The translations under genes and the position numbers were made by a program. Shown in pieces: positions 1-6,627 of a stretch of DNA of 12,719 nt. This DNA is from Syntrophomonadaceae bacterium (lineage in GTDB: Bacteria > Bacillota > Dethiobacteria > DTU022): the NCBI GenBank assembly GCA_003552365.1, contig PUKR01000074.1, positions 1 through 12,719 of the forward strand. Reading direction: 5' to 3'. The first letter of the stretch is position 1, and each line of letters opens with the position of its first letter. The notes below the pieces were generated by a model that was not told the origin of the DNA, did not search any database, and worked only from the letters and a program-made list of their open reading frames with translations.

Positions 1-312
1 CTTAACAGCGACATGAGGCTGGTCAGGGTGGATGATTACCGGATTGAAATTATTCCGGCCAGTTACATGTTGGTGACCACCCACCACGATCAACCCGGTG
101 TGGTTGGCAAAATCGGGACCCTTCTGGGTGATGAAAATGTCAACATTGCTTCTATGCAGCTGGGCAGGCAAAGCGCCGGTGGTGAAGCGATGATGGTCCT
201 GCAGGTTGACGAGGAAATGAGCAAGGAGACTTTAAATAAAGTAAAAGAACTCGATGTAATTTCATCGGCCCGGTTTGTTAATTTGCCGGGGAGTGTTTTT
301 TCTGTAGAATAA
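1..312 (+). CDS. serA: D-3-phosphoglycerate dehydrogenase, C-terminal ACT domain (5' part outside window)
   Basis: The reading frame is open from the first base and ends in TAA, leaving 103 residues of a longer protein. The segment runs RLVRVDDYRIEI, then a hydrophobic strand and HHDQPGVVGKIGTLLG, followed by NVNIASMQLGR and GGEAMMVLQVD. These are hallmarks of the ACT regulatory domain that closes SerA proteins. SerA oxidises 3-phosphoglycerate to 3-phosphohydroxypyruvate, the first step of serine synthesis, and its ACT domain commonly binds serine for feedback inhibition. The catalytic and NAD-binding parts lie upstream and cannot be inspected. The ATG at 13 is an internal methionine, not a start. 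A glutaredoxin-like gene follows after 27 bases with no terminator, suggesting co-transcription. An ACT domain of another enzyme is possible, but the sequence fits SerA best. Confidence 0.88.
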   Translation, partial: LNSDMRLVRVDDYRIEIIPASYMLVTTHHDQPGVVGKIGTLLGDENVNIASMQLGRQSAGGEAMMVLQVDEEMSKETLNKVKELDVISSARFVNLPGSVFSVE

Positions 313-339
313 TAAAACTTGAAAGGGGAGTGTAATTTT

Positions 340-588
340 ATGGTTAAAGTTTATGCTTTGAGTACCTGTCCCTGGTGTAAAAAGGTCAAGAAGCTGCTTG
401 ATGACCAGGGAGTAAATTATGATGTAGTAGATATTGATTTAGCCCAGGGTGAAGAACAGCAAAAAGCTCTCAAAGAAGTAGAGGAACTTACCGGTAAAAG
501 GTCTTTTCCGGTGACGGTAATTAACGACCAGGTTATCCAGGGTTTCAAGCAGGAAGAAATTGAAGGGGCGCTTGAGAGTGAAAAATAA
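340..588 (+). CDS. Glutaredoxin-like thiol redox protein (CPWC active site)
   Basis: An 82-residue protein of the thioredoxin fold, the usual size of a single-domain glutaredoxin or NrdH-like redoxin. The first beta strand (VKVYALST) leads into the dithiol active site C10-P-W-C13. The cis-proline region SFPVTVIND (P57) and the glycine turn QGFK (about 67-70) follow in the expected places. It should carry reducing equivalents as a small cytosolic dithiol protein. I choose the ATG at 340 because GGGGAG lies nine bases upstream; an in-frame TTG at 319 would add seven unlikely residues and contain the binding site. Its end overlaps the start of the FTR-like gene, so the two are probably translationally coupled. 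FTR is therefore its likely reductant rather than glutathione, which is an inference from context. Confidence 0.88.
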   Translation: MVKVYALSTCPWCKKVKKLLDDQGVNYDVVDIDLAQGEEQQKALKEVEELTGKRSFPVTVINDQVIQGFKQEEIEGALESEK

Positions 589-976
589 AATATACTGCGA
601 AGTGTGCCGGACTGCTTTCCTTCACAGGGACGAAGTTAGTCCCGGCCAGGTAGTGGTATGCACAGTTTGCGGTGCCGAACTGGAAATAACAGCAATTGAG
701 CCGGAGGTTAAAGCATCGCGCCTGGAACAGGACCCGGAAACCGAAATTTACCGGAGGGCTGAAAGTTATGCCCGATTGCGCGGCTATACTTTTAATGAAG
801 ATAAAGAGCTTGTATTGGAAGGGTTGGTTGAAAAGCACAGGATGTTCGGGGACTTTTATTGCCCCTGCAAGTTTGACCATATTCCGGAAAACATTTGCCC
901 CTGCCTGGAAACCCGGATGAACGAAGTACGTAAAATGGGAAGGTGTTACTGAAACCTGTTTCATCTAAAGGAGTGA
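578..976 (+). CDS. Ferredoxin-thioredoxin reductase catalytic-subunit homologue, probable selenoprotein (TGA at 950-952 read as Sec)
   Basis: The C-terminal part matches the FTR catalytic chain, a [4Fe-4S] protein that passes electrons from ferredoxin to a thioredoxin-type disulfide. With the GTG start at 578, the pairs are C95-P-C97 and C107-P-C109, then C123-Y at 123-124. The frame next meets TGA where the family has its sixth cysteine, and continues N-L-F-H-L-K-E to a TGA at 974-976. That matches the CxC-x-L-F ending of FTRs, so I annotate Sec at residue 125, giving 132 residues. A hairpin at 970-986 could be the SECIS element. The N-terminus adds CEVC (7-10) and CTVC (28-31), a rubredoxin-like metal-binding knuckle absent from plant FTR. 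AAGGGG at 562-567 favours GTG 578, although TTG 572 or 560 are possible. The gene overlaps the glutaredoxin-like gene by 11 bases. If TGA were simply a stop (578-952), the protein would lack an active-site residue. Family call about 0.85; recoding about 0.7. Confidence 0.78.
950..952 (+). other. In-frame TGA, candidate selenocysteine codon
   Basis: The codons around the site read Gly-Arg-Cys-Tyr-TGA-Asn-Leu-Phe-His-Leu-Lys-Glu-TGA. The first TGA occupies the position of the second cysteine in the C-x-C motif that ends FTR catalytic chains. In the well-studied cyanobacterial enzyme this residue (Cys87) forms the active-site disulfide with Cys57 and interacts with the iron-sulfur cluster. TGA is not reassigned generally here: the PGM-like gene ends at TGA 7907-7909, and the large genes contain no internal TGA. 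A sequencing error from TGC or TGT, or genuine truncation, cannot be excluded from one sequence. Confidence 0.7.
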
Positions 977-986
977 GTTTCACTCC
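970..986 (+). promoter_or_regulatory. Candidate bacterial SECIS hairpin
   Basis: GGAGTGA (970-976) and TCACTCC (980-986) form a perfect 7-bp stem closed by the loop GTT (977-979). The loop begins 24 bases after the TGA at 950-952 and its first base is G. Published models for bacterial SECIS elements call for a short stem, a small apical loop with G among its first two bases, and roughly 16-37 bases from UGA to loop, all satisfied here. A weaker lower stem is possible between GTTT (958-961) and AAAC (988-991). No T-run follows, so it does not look like a terminator. The true stop codon (974-976) lies within the 5' arm. Confidence 0.62.
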
Positions 987-1012
987 AAAACATTCAGGAG
1001 AGGGATCAAACT

Positions 1013-1951
1013 ATGAAGCTGGATTTTGTACGCGGGCACATGGGGGGCAACTTGATTGTCCTGGTTAAGGGGGAACAGATTCCCGGGGGCAGTGAATTGG
1101 AAGCCGGGATTAAACTGCTTAAACCCAACTACCTTTATGCTCATGAGGTGGGAATTCTTTACCGGGCAGGCGGGCCTTCGGAAGTGGAAGCAAAAATTGC
1201 CGAACCGACTTCGGAATGTTTTATCAGTGCCTGCGGCGGATTTACCCAGGTGCTTGGAGCCGCCCTGGTTGAGACCGGACTTGGGGAAGCTTTAGGAGTG
1301 GAGAAGAAAGAGCCGCTTACTAAAGTGCTCCTGCATACCGAAGGCGGGACAGTGCCCTTAGAAATTGAAACCAGGGATAATAAAGCTCAACGTGTTAAAA
1401 CTGATATGAAGAGTTTTCTCCGGGAAAGCTATGAAAAAGGAATCGGTAAATTAAAGCATGAAGATCTCGAGGTAATGCAGGCGGGCAAGTTTTTAGCAAT
1501 TAATGCCGATCGCTTTAAAAAGGCTTATCCATGGGCTGACTTTATAAAATGGGACCAACGGACAAGGGAAAAAATAGACGCTATTCAGAACCAGTTTATA
1601 GCAGAAACCGGGGAAGATGAATATAATGTTGTTCTTTACGATTGGAACCCTGAACACGGCATGGATCTAAGGGTGGTTTACCCCCACTGTGTAAAGGTGG
1701 ATTATTTCGAACCATCCTGCGGAACCGGCACTGTAGCTTTAGGACTTGCGGCATTGGCCTGGCAGGAACTACCCGCGGCGGAAAAGGGCCTGAAAGATAT
1801 AACTCTAAAGATTGAATGCGGTGGAAGCATCGAACTGGGTGGTCCGGAGGTTACGGAACTGGAAATGAAAGTTGAAAACGGCCGGATAAAAGAAGCGACT
1901 TTATCGCACAGCAAGGTAGAAATCACGGCAGTTGGAGAAGTTTGGCTATAA
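1013..1951 (+). CDS. Diaminopimelate epimerase-fold protein, substrate unknown
   Basis: A 312-residue protein with the two-halves layout of the DapF, proline racemase and PhzF superfamily. The N-terminus (LDFVRGHMGGNLIVLV) resembles the DapF opening F-x-K-x-x-G-x-x-N. Each half carries a glycine-flanked cysteine: SACGGFTQ with C74, and PSCGTGTVA with C236. These correspond to the thiol pair (near Cys73 and Cys217 in DapF) that removes and returns the alpha proton in a cofactor-free racemisation. The second motif is canonical. The first departs from the DapF form ACGNGxRC, so lysine-pathway DapF is not a safe call; an amino-acid racemase or other isomerase is likely. A good site (AGGAGAGG, 996-1003) precedes the ATG. 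It follows the FTR-like gene by 36 bases and appears to be in the same operon. Because the enzyme depends on free thiols, a redox link to the FTR pair is possible but speculative. Confidence 0.72.
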   Translation: MKLDFVRGHMGGNLIVLVKGEQIPGGSELEAGIKLLKPNYLYAHEVGILYRAGGPSEVEAKIAEPTSECFISACGGFTQVLGAALVETGLGEALGVEKKEPLTKVLLHTEGGTVPLEIETRDNKAQRVKTDMKSFLRESYEKGIGKLKHEDLEVMQAGKFLAINADRFKKAYPWADFIKWDQRTREKIDAIQNQFIAETGEDEYNVVLYDWNPEHGMDLRVVYPHCVKVDYFEPSCGTGTVALGLAALAWQELPAAEKGLKDITLKIECGGSIELGGPEVTELEMKVENGRIKEATLSHSKVEITAVGEVWL

Positions 1952-2003
1952 GGGGCGTTTCTTGATTGTTTATTTTTGCTGACATCTTAACCTTAAGCGC
2001 CCC
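1952..2003 (+). other. Imperfect inverted repeat downstream of the epimerase-like gene
   Basis: GGGGCGTTT (1952-1960), starting right after the stop codon, can pair with AAGCGCCCC (1995-2003) through nine pairs including one G-U, leaving a 34-base loop. No T-run follows, so it is a poor intrinsic terminator. It may cap the 3' end of the serA-side transcript. The rest of this 237-base gap up to the convergent lon-like gene shows one more hairpin (2078-2101) and no credible gene. Confidence 0.3.
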
Positions 2004-2077
2004 AAGAATTATAGATTATTATCTGCTCAGCCTTACAGTAACGATTATTAATCACAGGCGTTTGAAATTTGCCACCA

Positions 2078-2101
2078 CGAATACCTGGTGATTAGTATTC
2101 G
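2078..2101. other. Perfect inverted repeat in the convergent gap
   Basis: CGAATAC (2078-2084) and GTATTCG (2095-2101) are perfect inverted copies separated by ten bases. The repeat lies between two genes that converge (epimerase-like on plus, lon-like on minus), so a role in ending transcription or stabilising the mRNA is possible. No T-run follows on either strand. Confidence 0.35.
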
Positions 2102-2188
2102 ATATCCGCTGGTGCTGTCACATTTTTATCAGTTCAAATTTAGCAACCAACATTTACCTTGTACAGGTTTGGCTGTTTTTATTAGCCG

Positions 2189-4621
2189 CTATTCTTCCGG
2201 CTTATCCTCATCTTTACCTTCCTCGGCTGGCCTGCCAAAGTTTTTCATTCGCTGGGCATAGGAACGAAGAGCCGCTTCTACTTTATGGTTAATGGTATCT
2301 TCTTCGAAGGTGCCGTCTTCTTGTCTCCTGCCTGCCTTGTGACCCGTTAAAAGCTCAACGCCCTCTTCAACGGTGCTTACGGCGTAAACGTGAAAGTCTC
2401 CCCGGCGAACCGCGTCAACTACTTCCTCTTTTAACATCAGGTTTGGTTCATTGCTCTTGGGAATAATTACTCCCTGGTCACCGGTTAAACCGCGGGCCTT
2501 GCATAGTTCATAAAAACCTTCAATTTTTTCATTTACACCCCCGATGGCCTGGACCTCTCCCATCTGGTTAACAGAGCCGGTTACGGCCAGGTTTTGTTTC
2601 AAGGGGACCTCTGCCAGGGATGACAATAATGTATACAGCTCAGTACTGGAGGCGCTGTCTCCTTCAATTTCGGAATAGCTTTGCTCAAAGACAAGCCTGG
2701 CTGATAAGGTTAAAGGAATTTCTTTCGCATACATTGATGAAAGATATCCACTTAAGATCATTACTCCTTTAGTATGCAGGCGTCCGCCCAGCTGCGCTTC
2801 TCTTTCTATATCAATTATGCCACCCCGTCCCATGCCAAGGCTGCACGTGATCCTGGTCGGCTTGCCAAAAGAATACTCACCCATTTGCATTACTGAAAGG
2901 CCGTTAATTTGGCCTACCTTCTTATCCCCGGTATCGATAAGCAGGAAATTTCTTTCCATCATCTCTTGCAGTTTTTCCTGGACCAGGTTTGAGCGGTAAA
3001 TTTTCGATTCGATTGCTTTGTTAATATGTTCATCCCGCACATAGTCTTCTGAGTCGGATACGGCATAAAAGCAGGCTTCCCTTACAATATCGGCAATTTC
3101 AGAAAAACGGGTCGATAGTTTATTCTGGTCTTCGGCCAGCCTGGAGCCGTGCTCAACAATTTTTGCTATGGCGCTGTTATCCAGGTGTTTTAAGTTTTCT
3201 TTTTGGCAAAAAGAATTGGCAAAAGAATAGTAACTCTGGACGTTTTCCTTGTTGCGCACCATGGTGGTATCAAAGTCTGCTTTTACTTTGAAAAGTTCTC
3301 TAAAGTCCAGGTCCAGGTTGTAAAGCAGGTGGTAAAAAATCGGTGGCCCGATGATCACGATTTTAATATCAAGATCTACAGGTTCCGGGCGAAGGGTTTT
3401 GCTAGCTACCAGGCCCAATTTTTCACCGGGTTCTTCAATCTCCAGCTGGTTACTCTTAATTACCCGTTTTAAGCTTTCCCAGGTAAAAGGATTTTTTAGC
3501 AATTCATCAATTTTTACCACAAAAAATCCACCGTTGGCCTTGTGCAGGGAGCCTCCGCGAATCATGCTGAAATCCGTCACCAGCCCCCCAAACTGGGTTT
3601 CTTTTTCGATCCGGCCAAAAATATTATTATAGGTGGGATTAAGTTCTAAAACCACCGGGGCCCCTTGAAGTTCAGAGTTATCTACGATTACATTAACCTG
3701 GTATTTTTTAAACCCGGATTCCTGGTCACCGGGGATGGGAAAAGGAAAAGGTTGTTGCTGTTGCTGTCCCTGCTGCCTGAACAGGTTAATGTTTTCCATC
3801 ATGTCTTCCTGCATTTCTTTAAGGAAGCCGATCACCTTCGGAATATCCTTAAATTTATCCAGGAGGTCCTGGAAAAGATGTTCTACGGCGAATAATGCTA
3901 CCTTGCGGTCCAGCTCTTTAACTTCATCGGCCAGCTGTTTATCAATATTTCTAATTTCCCGAACAGTGCTTTTAAGTTCTTCTTCGAGCTTTCGCTTTTT
4001 CTCAAAAATATCTTCCCGTTCTTCTTCAGATAATTCGTTTAAGTCTTGATCCTGTAAAGGTTTGCCGTCTTTCTGGGGCAGCAGTACAAACCCGCTGGAA
4101 GTGCTCTGGATAATAAACCCGCTTTCCGAGGCTTTTTGGTTTAGCTCATTAAACATTTTCTGTTTTTTTTCGTTATACTGGTTTGCCAGGTTTTCTCTCT
4201 GGCTGATGTAATCATCGCTTTCAAAAGCGCGCGGTATCTCCTGGCGGGCAGTTTCTACCAGGTTCCTGACATCCTTCTCGAGGACACTTCCCTGGCCTGC
4301 CGGGAGGACCAGGTTGCGAGGCTGGAAGGGGGATTTAAAATTATTTACATAACATAAATCAGATGGGGTTGGAGCTTCTTTTGCGATTTGATCGACGAAA
4401 TTTTTAACCGCTGTCTCCTTGCCGGTACCGGGCATGCCGGCGGCATATATATTAAACCCCGGGCTTTTTATATTTAATCCAAACTCCAGTGCGTGCAGGG
4501 CCCGGTCCTGCCCCACGATGCTTTCACTGTTTCCGTTTTGATCGAGGACACTTTCGGTGGCAAATTGTTCCGGGCTGTATTCTAACCTTAAATTTTCTAC
4601 GGGTATTTTCAAGCTCTCCAT
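2189..4621 (-). CDS. LonB-like ATP-dependent serine protease (AAA+ with Lon proteolytic domain)
   Basis: An 810-residue cytosolic protease that would unfold and degrade proteins using ATP. The ATPase has Walker A GMPGTGKET (62-70, K68) and a Walker B-like GGFFVVKIDELL (364-375, D372 and E373). Between them is a long charged, Lys/Glu-rich insertion (about 130-285), predicted coiled-coil, ending in a glutamine and Phe/Pro-rich patch (283-297). The C-terminal domain has the Lon dyad: serine S656 in EGDSAS and lysine K699 in IGGVNEKIEG. It lacks the large N-terminal substrate domain of classical LonA, so it belongs with the Lon-related proteases carrying an AAA_32-type ATPase rather than housekeeping Lon. 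The last 45 residues are charged and probably disordered. AAGGAGG sits eight bases before the ATG. It is monocistronic, with its own promoter at 4653-4682. The family call is firm; substrates are unknown. Confidence 0.92.
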   Translation of the reverse strand: MESLKIPVENLRLEYSPEQFATESVLDQNGNSESIVGQDRALHALEFGLNIKSPGFNIYAAGMPGTGKETAVKNFVDQIAKEAPTPSDLCYVNNFKSPFQPRNLVLPAGQGSVLEKDVRNLVETARQEIPRAFESDDYISQRENLANQYNEKKQKMFNELNQKASESGFIIQSTSSGFVLLPQKDGKPLQDQDLNELSEEEREDIFEKKRKLEEELKSTVREIRNIDKQLADEVKELDRKVALFAVEHLFQDLLDKFKDIPKVIGFLKEMQEDMMENINLFRQQGQQQQQPFPFPIPGDQESGFKKYQVNVIVDNSELQGAPVVLELNPTYNNIFGRIEKETQFGGLVTDFSMIRGGSLHKANGGFFVVKIDELLKNPFTWESLKRVIKSNQLEIEEPGEKLGLVASKTLRPEPVDLDIKIVIIGPPIFYHLLYNLDLDFRELFKVKADFDTTMVRNKENVQSYYSFANSFCQKENLKHLDNSAIAKIVEHGSRLAEDQNKLSTRFSEIADIVREACFYAVSDSEDYVRDEHINKAIESKIYRSNLVQEKLQEMMERNFLLIDTGDKKVGQINGLSVMQMGEYSFGKPTRITCSLGMGRGGIIDIEREAQLGGRLHTKGVMILSGYLSSMYAKEIPLTLSARLVFEQSYSEIEGDSASSTELYTLLSSLAEVPLKQNLAVTGSVNQMGEVQAIGGVNEKIEGFYELCKARGLTGDQGVIIPKSNEPNLMLKEEVVDAVRRGDFHVYAVSTVEEGVELLTGHKAGRRQEDGTFEEDTINHKVEAALRSYAQRMKNFGRPAEEGKDEDKPEE

Positions 4622-4652
4622 AAAATGAACCTCCTTGATTAAAGGTAAACTA

Positions 4653-4682
4653 ATGGTAGCAAAAATTTAAACAGGCAGTCAA
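4653..4682 (-). promoter_or_regulatory. Candidate sigma-A promoter of the lon-like gene
   Basis: Reading the minus strand, TTGACT (4682-4677) is followed after 18 bases by TACCAT (4658-4653), about 30 bases before the start codon. The -35 is one base off consensus and the -10 is moderate. No CIRCE-type or other heat-shock operator is evident next to it. Confidence 0.5.
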
Positions 4683-4821
4683 ATCATAGCTTATGTTTAA
4701 TCTGTTTTTATCCGCACATCCGTGCCGTATTTTGATCTAATGACGGCTTATAGCTGGCAATGGCTGCGACTCTGCTGCATGCATTCACTTTTGTTAAATT
4801 TTAGCATTCGCCATCTACAGT

Positions 4822-4953
4822 TCAGGCTTCGGCGTCCTGCCACCGTATAGGCCGGCCGGCTACATCCTTTGCCTCGCTGATTATTGCAACCGCTTTACCT
4901 GCAATGTCTCCCGACCAAAACGCAGCATGGCTGAGCAGTAAAATCTGTTTCAT
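4822..4953 (-). CDS. Possible 43-residue ORF downstream of thrC, unknown function
   Basis: On the minus strand an ATG at 4953-4951 opens 43 codons ending in TGA at 4824-4822. It starts MKQILLLSHAAFWSGDIAG and ends RPIRWQDAEA. The composition (Ala, Ile and Leu with balanced charges) looks more like a protein than the antisense shadows around it. It lies 21 bases after the thrC stop and in the same frame, so it could also be read as a thrC extension beyond the TAA. There is no clear Shine-Dalgarno before the ATG, and the bases just upstream form the palindrome TATTTGCAAATA. I recognise no family. It could be chance, a small protein, or a gene remnant. The remaining 139 bases to the lon promoter (4683-4821) show nothing I can name. 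Confidence 0.27.
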   Translation of the reverse strand: MKQILLLSHAAFWSGDIAGKAVAIISEAKDVAGRPIRWQDAEA

Positions 4954-4974
4954 ATTTGCAAATACCGTTTTGAT

Positions 4975-6471
4975 TTAAAGCTTATGCAAGTATTTTTTTA
5001 GATGTTCAGGCATTTGGAAAGGCTTAATCACCTGCTTGTGCTTAACCGGTTTTTTTTCAAGGGTTGCCAGGTTTGCCGGGACCTTGATCCCCGTTTCCCG
5101 GTGTAAAACCTTGATCATCTCAAATTCGCTTAAATTTTCGATCACTTCTTTATTAAACAGGGCTTGAATAGTGCTGCCGGCAAATTTATAAGGGCTGGCC
5201 GTGGAAAGTAAAACCGAGACGGTTTGATCGGCTTCCTTTTTACGGTATCTGTCAAGTACGCATTTTCCAACCCCGGTGTGGGGATCGATTAAATAATTTT
5301 CATTACGGTAAGTGTCTGCAATTGCCTGCAGGGTTTCATCGTCGTTTGCATAATCCGACCAGAACAGTTCCTGTATTTTTTCAAGGGTACCTTGATCTAC
5401 TTTATAGCTCCCTGTATCTGTGAGTTGCTTCATCCATGTTAACACCTTTTCTTTATCATGGCCGGTTAACTCGAACAGGAGCCGTTCAAGATTGCTCGAG
5501 ACAAGGATATCCATGGAAGGGGAGTGGCTCCTGTAAAAAGGCCTGCGGCGATCATAAGTGCCCCGGTTGATGAAATCCGTGAGAACATTGTTGCGGTTGG
5601 CGGCGCATAATAAACGGTTTACCGGCAGTCCCAGGCACCTGGCATAATAACCGGCCAGGATGTTGCCAAAATTACCGGTGGGGACCACAAAGTTAATTTT
5701 ATCTCCGGCCTGGACGACTCCCCGGTTAATCAGCTGCCTGTAAGCGAAAAAGTAATAAGATATTTGTGGTAAAAGACGACCCCAGTTAATTGAATTGGCC
5801 GAGGATAACCGGTAACCCAGATCCTGTAATTCAGAGGAAAATTCCTGGTCGTTAAAAATTTGTTTGACCCCTCTCTGGGTGTCATCGAAATTACCTTCAA
5901 CGGCAAACACGCCTACATTTGACCCTTCCTGGGTGGTCATTTGCAGTTTTTGAATTTCGCTGACCCCTTTTTCCGGGAAGTAAACAATAATTTTTACTCC
6001 GGGAACGTCGCGAAAACCCTCAAGGGCTGATTTCCCCGTATCACCTGAAGTAGCTGTTAAAATTACTATTTCTGAAGCCTCGCTGGTTGTTTTAACCGCA
6101 GCATTCAAAAGGTGGGGTAAAATTTGTAAAGCAATATCCTTGAAAGCACAGGTGGGACCGTGAAAAAGTTCCAGGATATGGGTACGGTCCGACAATTTTG
6201 CCAGTGGAGTAATATCCGGGTGATCAAAGCTTTCCACGCTGTAAGCTGATTGAACCGCTTGTTCTATTACTGCTTCAGGGTAATCGTCCAGGAAGGGCTC
6301 GAAAACTGCAGCTGCAATTTCCCGGTAATTACCTGCGGGCAGGTATTCCGGCGCATAAGGAGTTAACGGCTCAGCCGGAACAAATAAGCCTCCGTCCGGA
6401 GCCAATCCTTTAATAATTGCATTTTTGGCGCCGGTATAATCCGTCTTGCCCCTTGTGCTGTAGTAACGCAT
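4975..6471 (-). CDS. thrC: Threonine synthase
   Basis: A 498-residue pyridoxal-phosphate enzyme that converts O-phospho-L-homoserine to threonine, the last step of threonine synthesis. The start RYYSTRGK is typical of the class I (bacterial and yeast) type. The PLP lysine is K111 in FHGPTCAFKDIALQ, and the phosphate-binding loop TATSGDTGKSALEGF lies at about 139-153. TGNFGNILAGYYA in the C-terminal half is also characteristic. Length agrees with the longer class I enzymes, so the protein appears complete. AAGGGGC (6485-6479 on the minus strand) precedes the ATG by about seven bases. It is transcribed divergently from a PGM-like gene proposed to make its phosphohomoserine substrate. I see no T-box or other riboswitch in its 5' region, so its control is not apparent. 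Confidence 0.96.
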   Translation of the reverse strand: MRYYSTRGKTDYTGAKNAIIKGLAPDGGLFVPAEPLTPYAPEYLPAGNYREIAAAVFEPFLDDYPEAVIEQAVQSAYSVESFDHPDITPLAKLSDRTHILELFHGPTCAFKDIALQILPHLLNAAVKTTSEASEIVILTATSGDTGKSALEGFRDVPGVKIIVYFPEKGVSEIQKLQMTTQEGSNVGVFAVEGNFDDTQRGVKQIFNDQEFSSELQDLGYRLSSANSINWGRLLPQISYYFFAYRQLINRGVVQAGDKINFVVPTGNFGNILAGYYARCLGLPVNRLLCAANRNNVLTDFINRGTYDRRRPFYRSHSPSMDILVSSNLERLLFELTGHDKEKVLTWMKQLTDTGSYKVDQGTLEKIQELFWSDYANDDETLQAIADTYRNENYLIDPHTGVGKCVLDRYRKKEADQTVSVLLSTASPYKFAGSTIQALFNKEVIENLSEFEMIKVLHRETGIKVPANLATLEKKPVKHKQVIKPFQMPEHLKKYLHKL

Positions 6472-6504
6472 TTATGATGCCCCTTACAATTTGTTTTTGC
6501 TTAT

Positions 6505-6533
6505 ATTTTAGTTTAAAATTCGCCGCCGCTAAA
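6505..6533 (-). promoter_or_regulatory. Weak candidate promoter for thrC
   Basis: On the minus strand TAAAAT (6510-6505) is preceded by a 17-base spacer and TTTAGC (6533-6528). The -10 is good and the -35 poor. It is the best candidate in the 223-base divergent gap shared with the PGM-like gene, located about 33 bases from the thrC start. Confidence 0.3.
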
Positions 6534-6598
6534 GATAAATCCTCTATCCCTTTTGTGCTTGATCTTTATTTTGTTGTTTGACTTCCGGGCTGCCGCCC

Positions 6599-6627
6599 TT
6601 GACAAAAAGTGCTTAAAAGTATATTTT
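6599..6627 (+). promoter_or_regulatory. Candidate promoter for the PGM-like gene and MFS transporter
   Basis: A perfect -35 TTGACA (6599-6604) is followed by an AT-rich stretch with TATATT (6620-6625, 15-base spacer) or TATTTT (6622-6627, 17-base spacer) as the -10. It lies about 70 bases before the chosen start codon, leaving a short leader with no evident riboswitch. Confidence 0.5.

Noticed and set aside
319..339. TTG at 319 as the start of the glutaredoxin-like gene
   Set aside because: The stretch contains the ribosome binding site for the ATG at 340, where the thioredoxin fold's first strand begins.
950..952. Reading the TGA as a plain stop of a complete FTR-like protein
   Set aside because: This would remove the sixth conserved cysteine and leave the matching Leu-Phe tail unexplained. 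Kept as the main alternative, because one sequence cannot exclude a base error or true truncation.
545..964. Minus-strand open frame of 139 codons antisense to the FTR-like gene
   Set aside because: It is the shadow of a gene with recognisable CPC motifs; no family features and no ribosome binding site.
4683..4821. Possible decayed gene or repeat between the small ORF and the lon promoter
   Set aside because: I found no homologous stretch elsewhere in the window and no readable protein motif in any frame.
4822..4845. Second selenocysteine site at the TGA ending the 43-codon ORF
   Set aside because: Readthrough adds only Thr-Val-Asp-Gly-Glu-Cys before TAA, and no redox motif or hairpin supports it.
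4953..4964. Palindrome TATTTGCAAATA behind thrC as a terminator or operator
   Set aside because: It has no loop, is AT-rich and 12 bases long, and no promoter or T-run is associated with it; chance is adequate.
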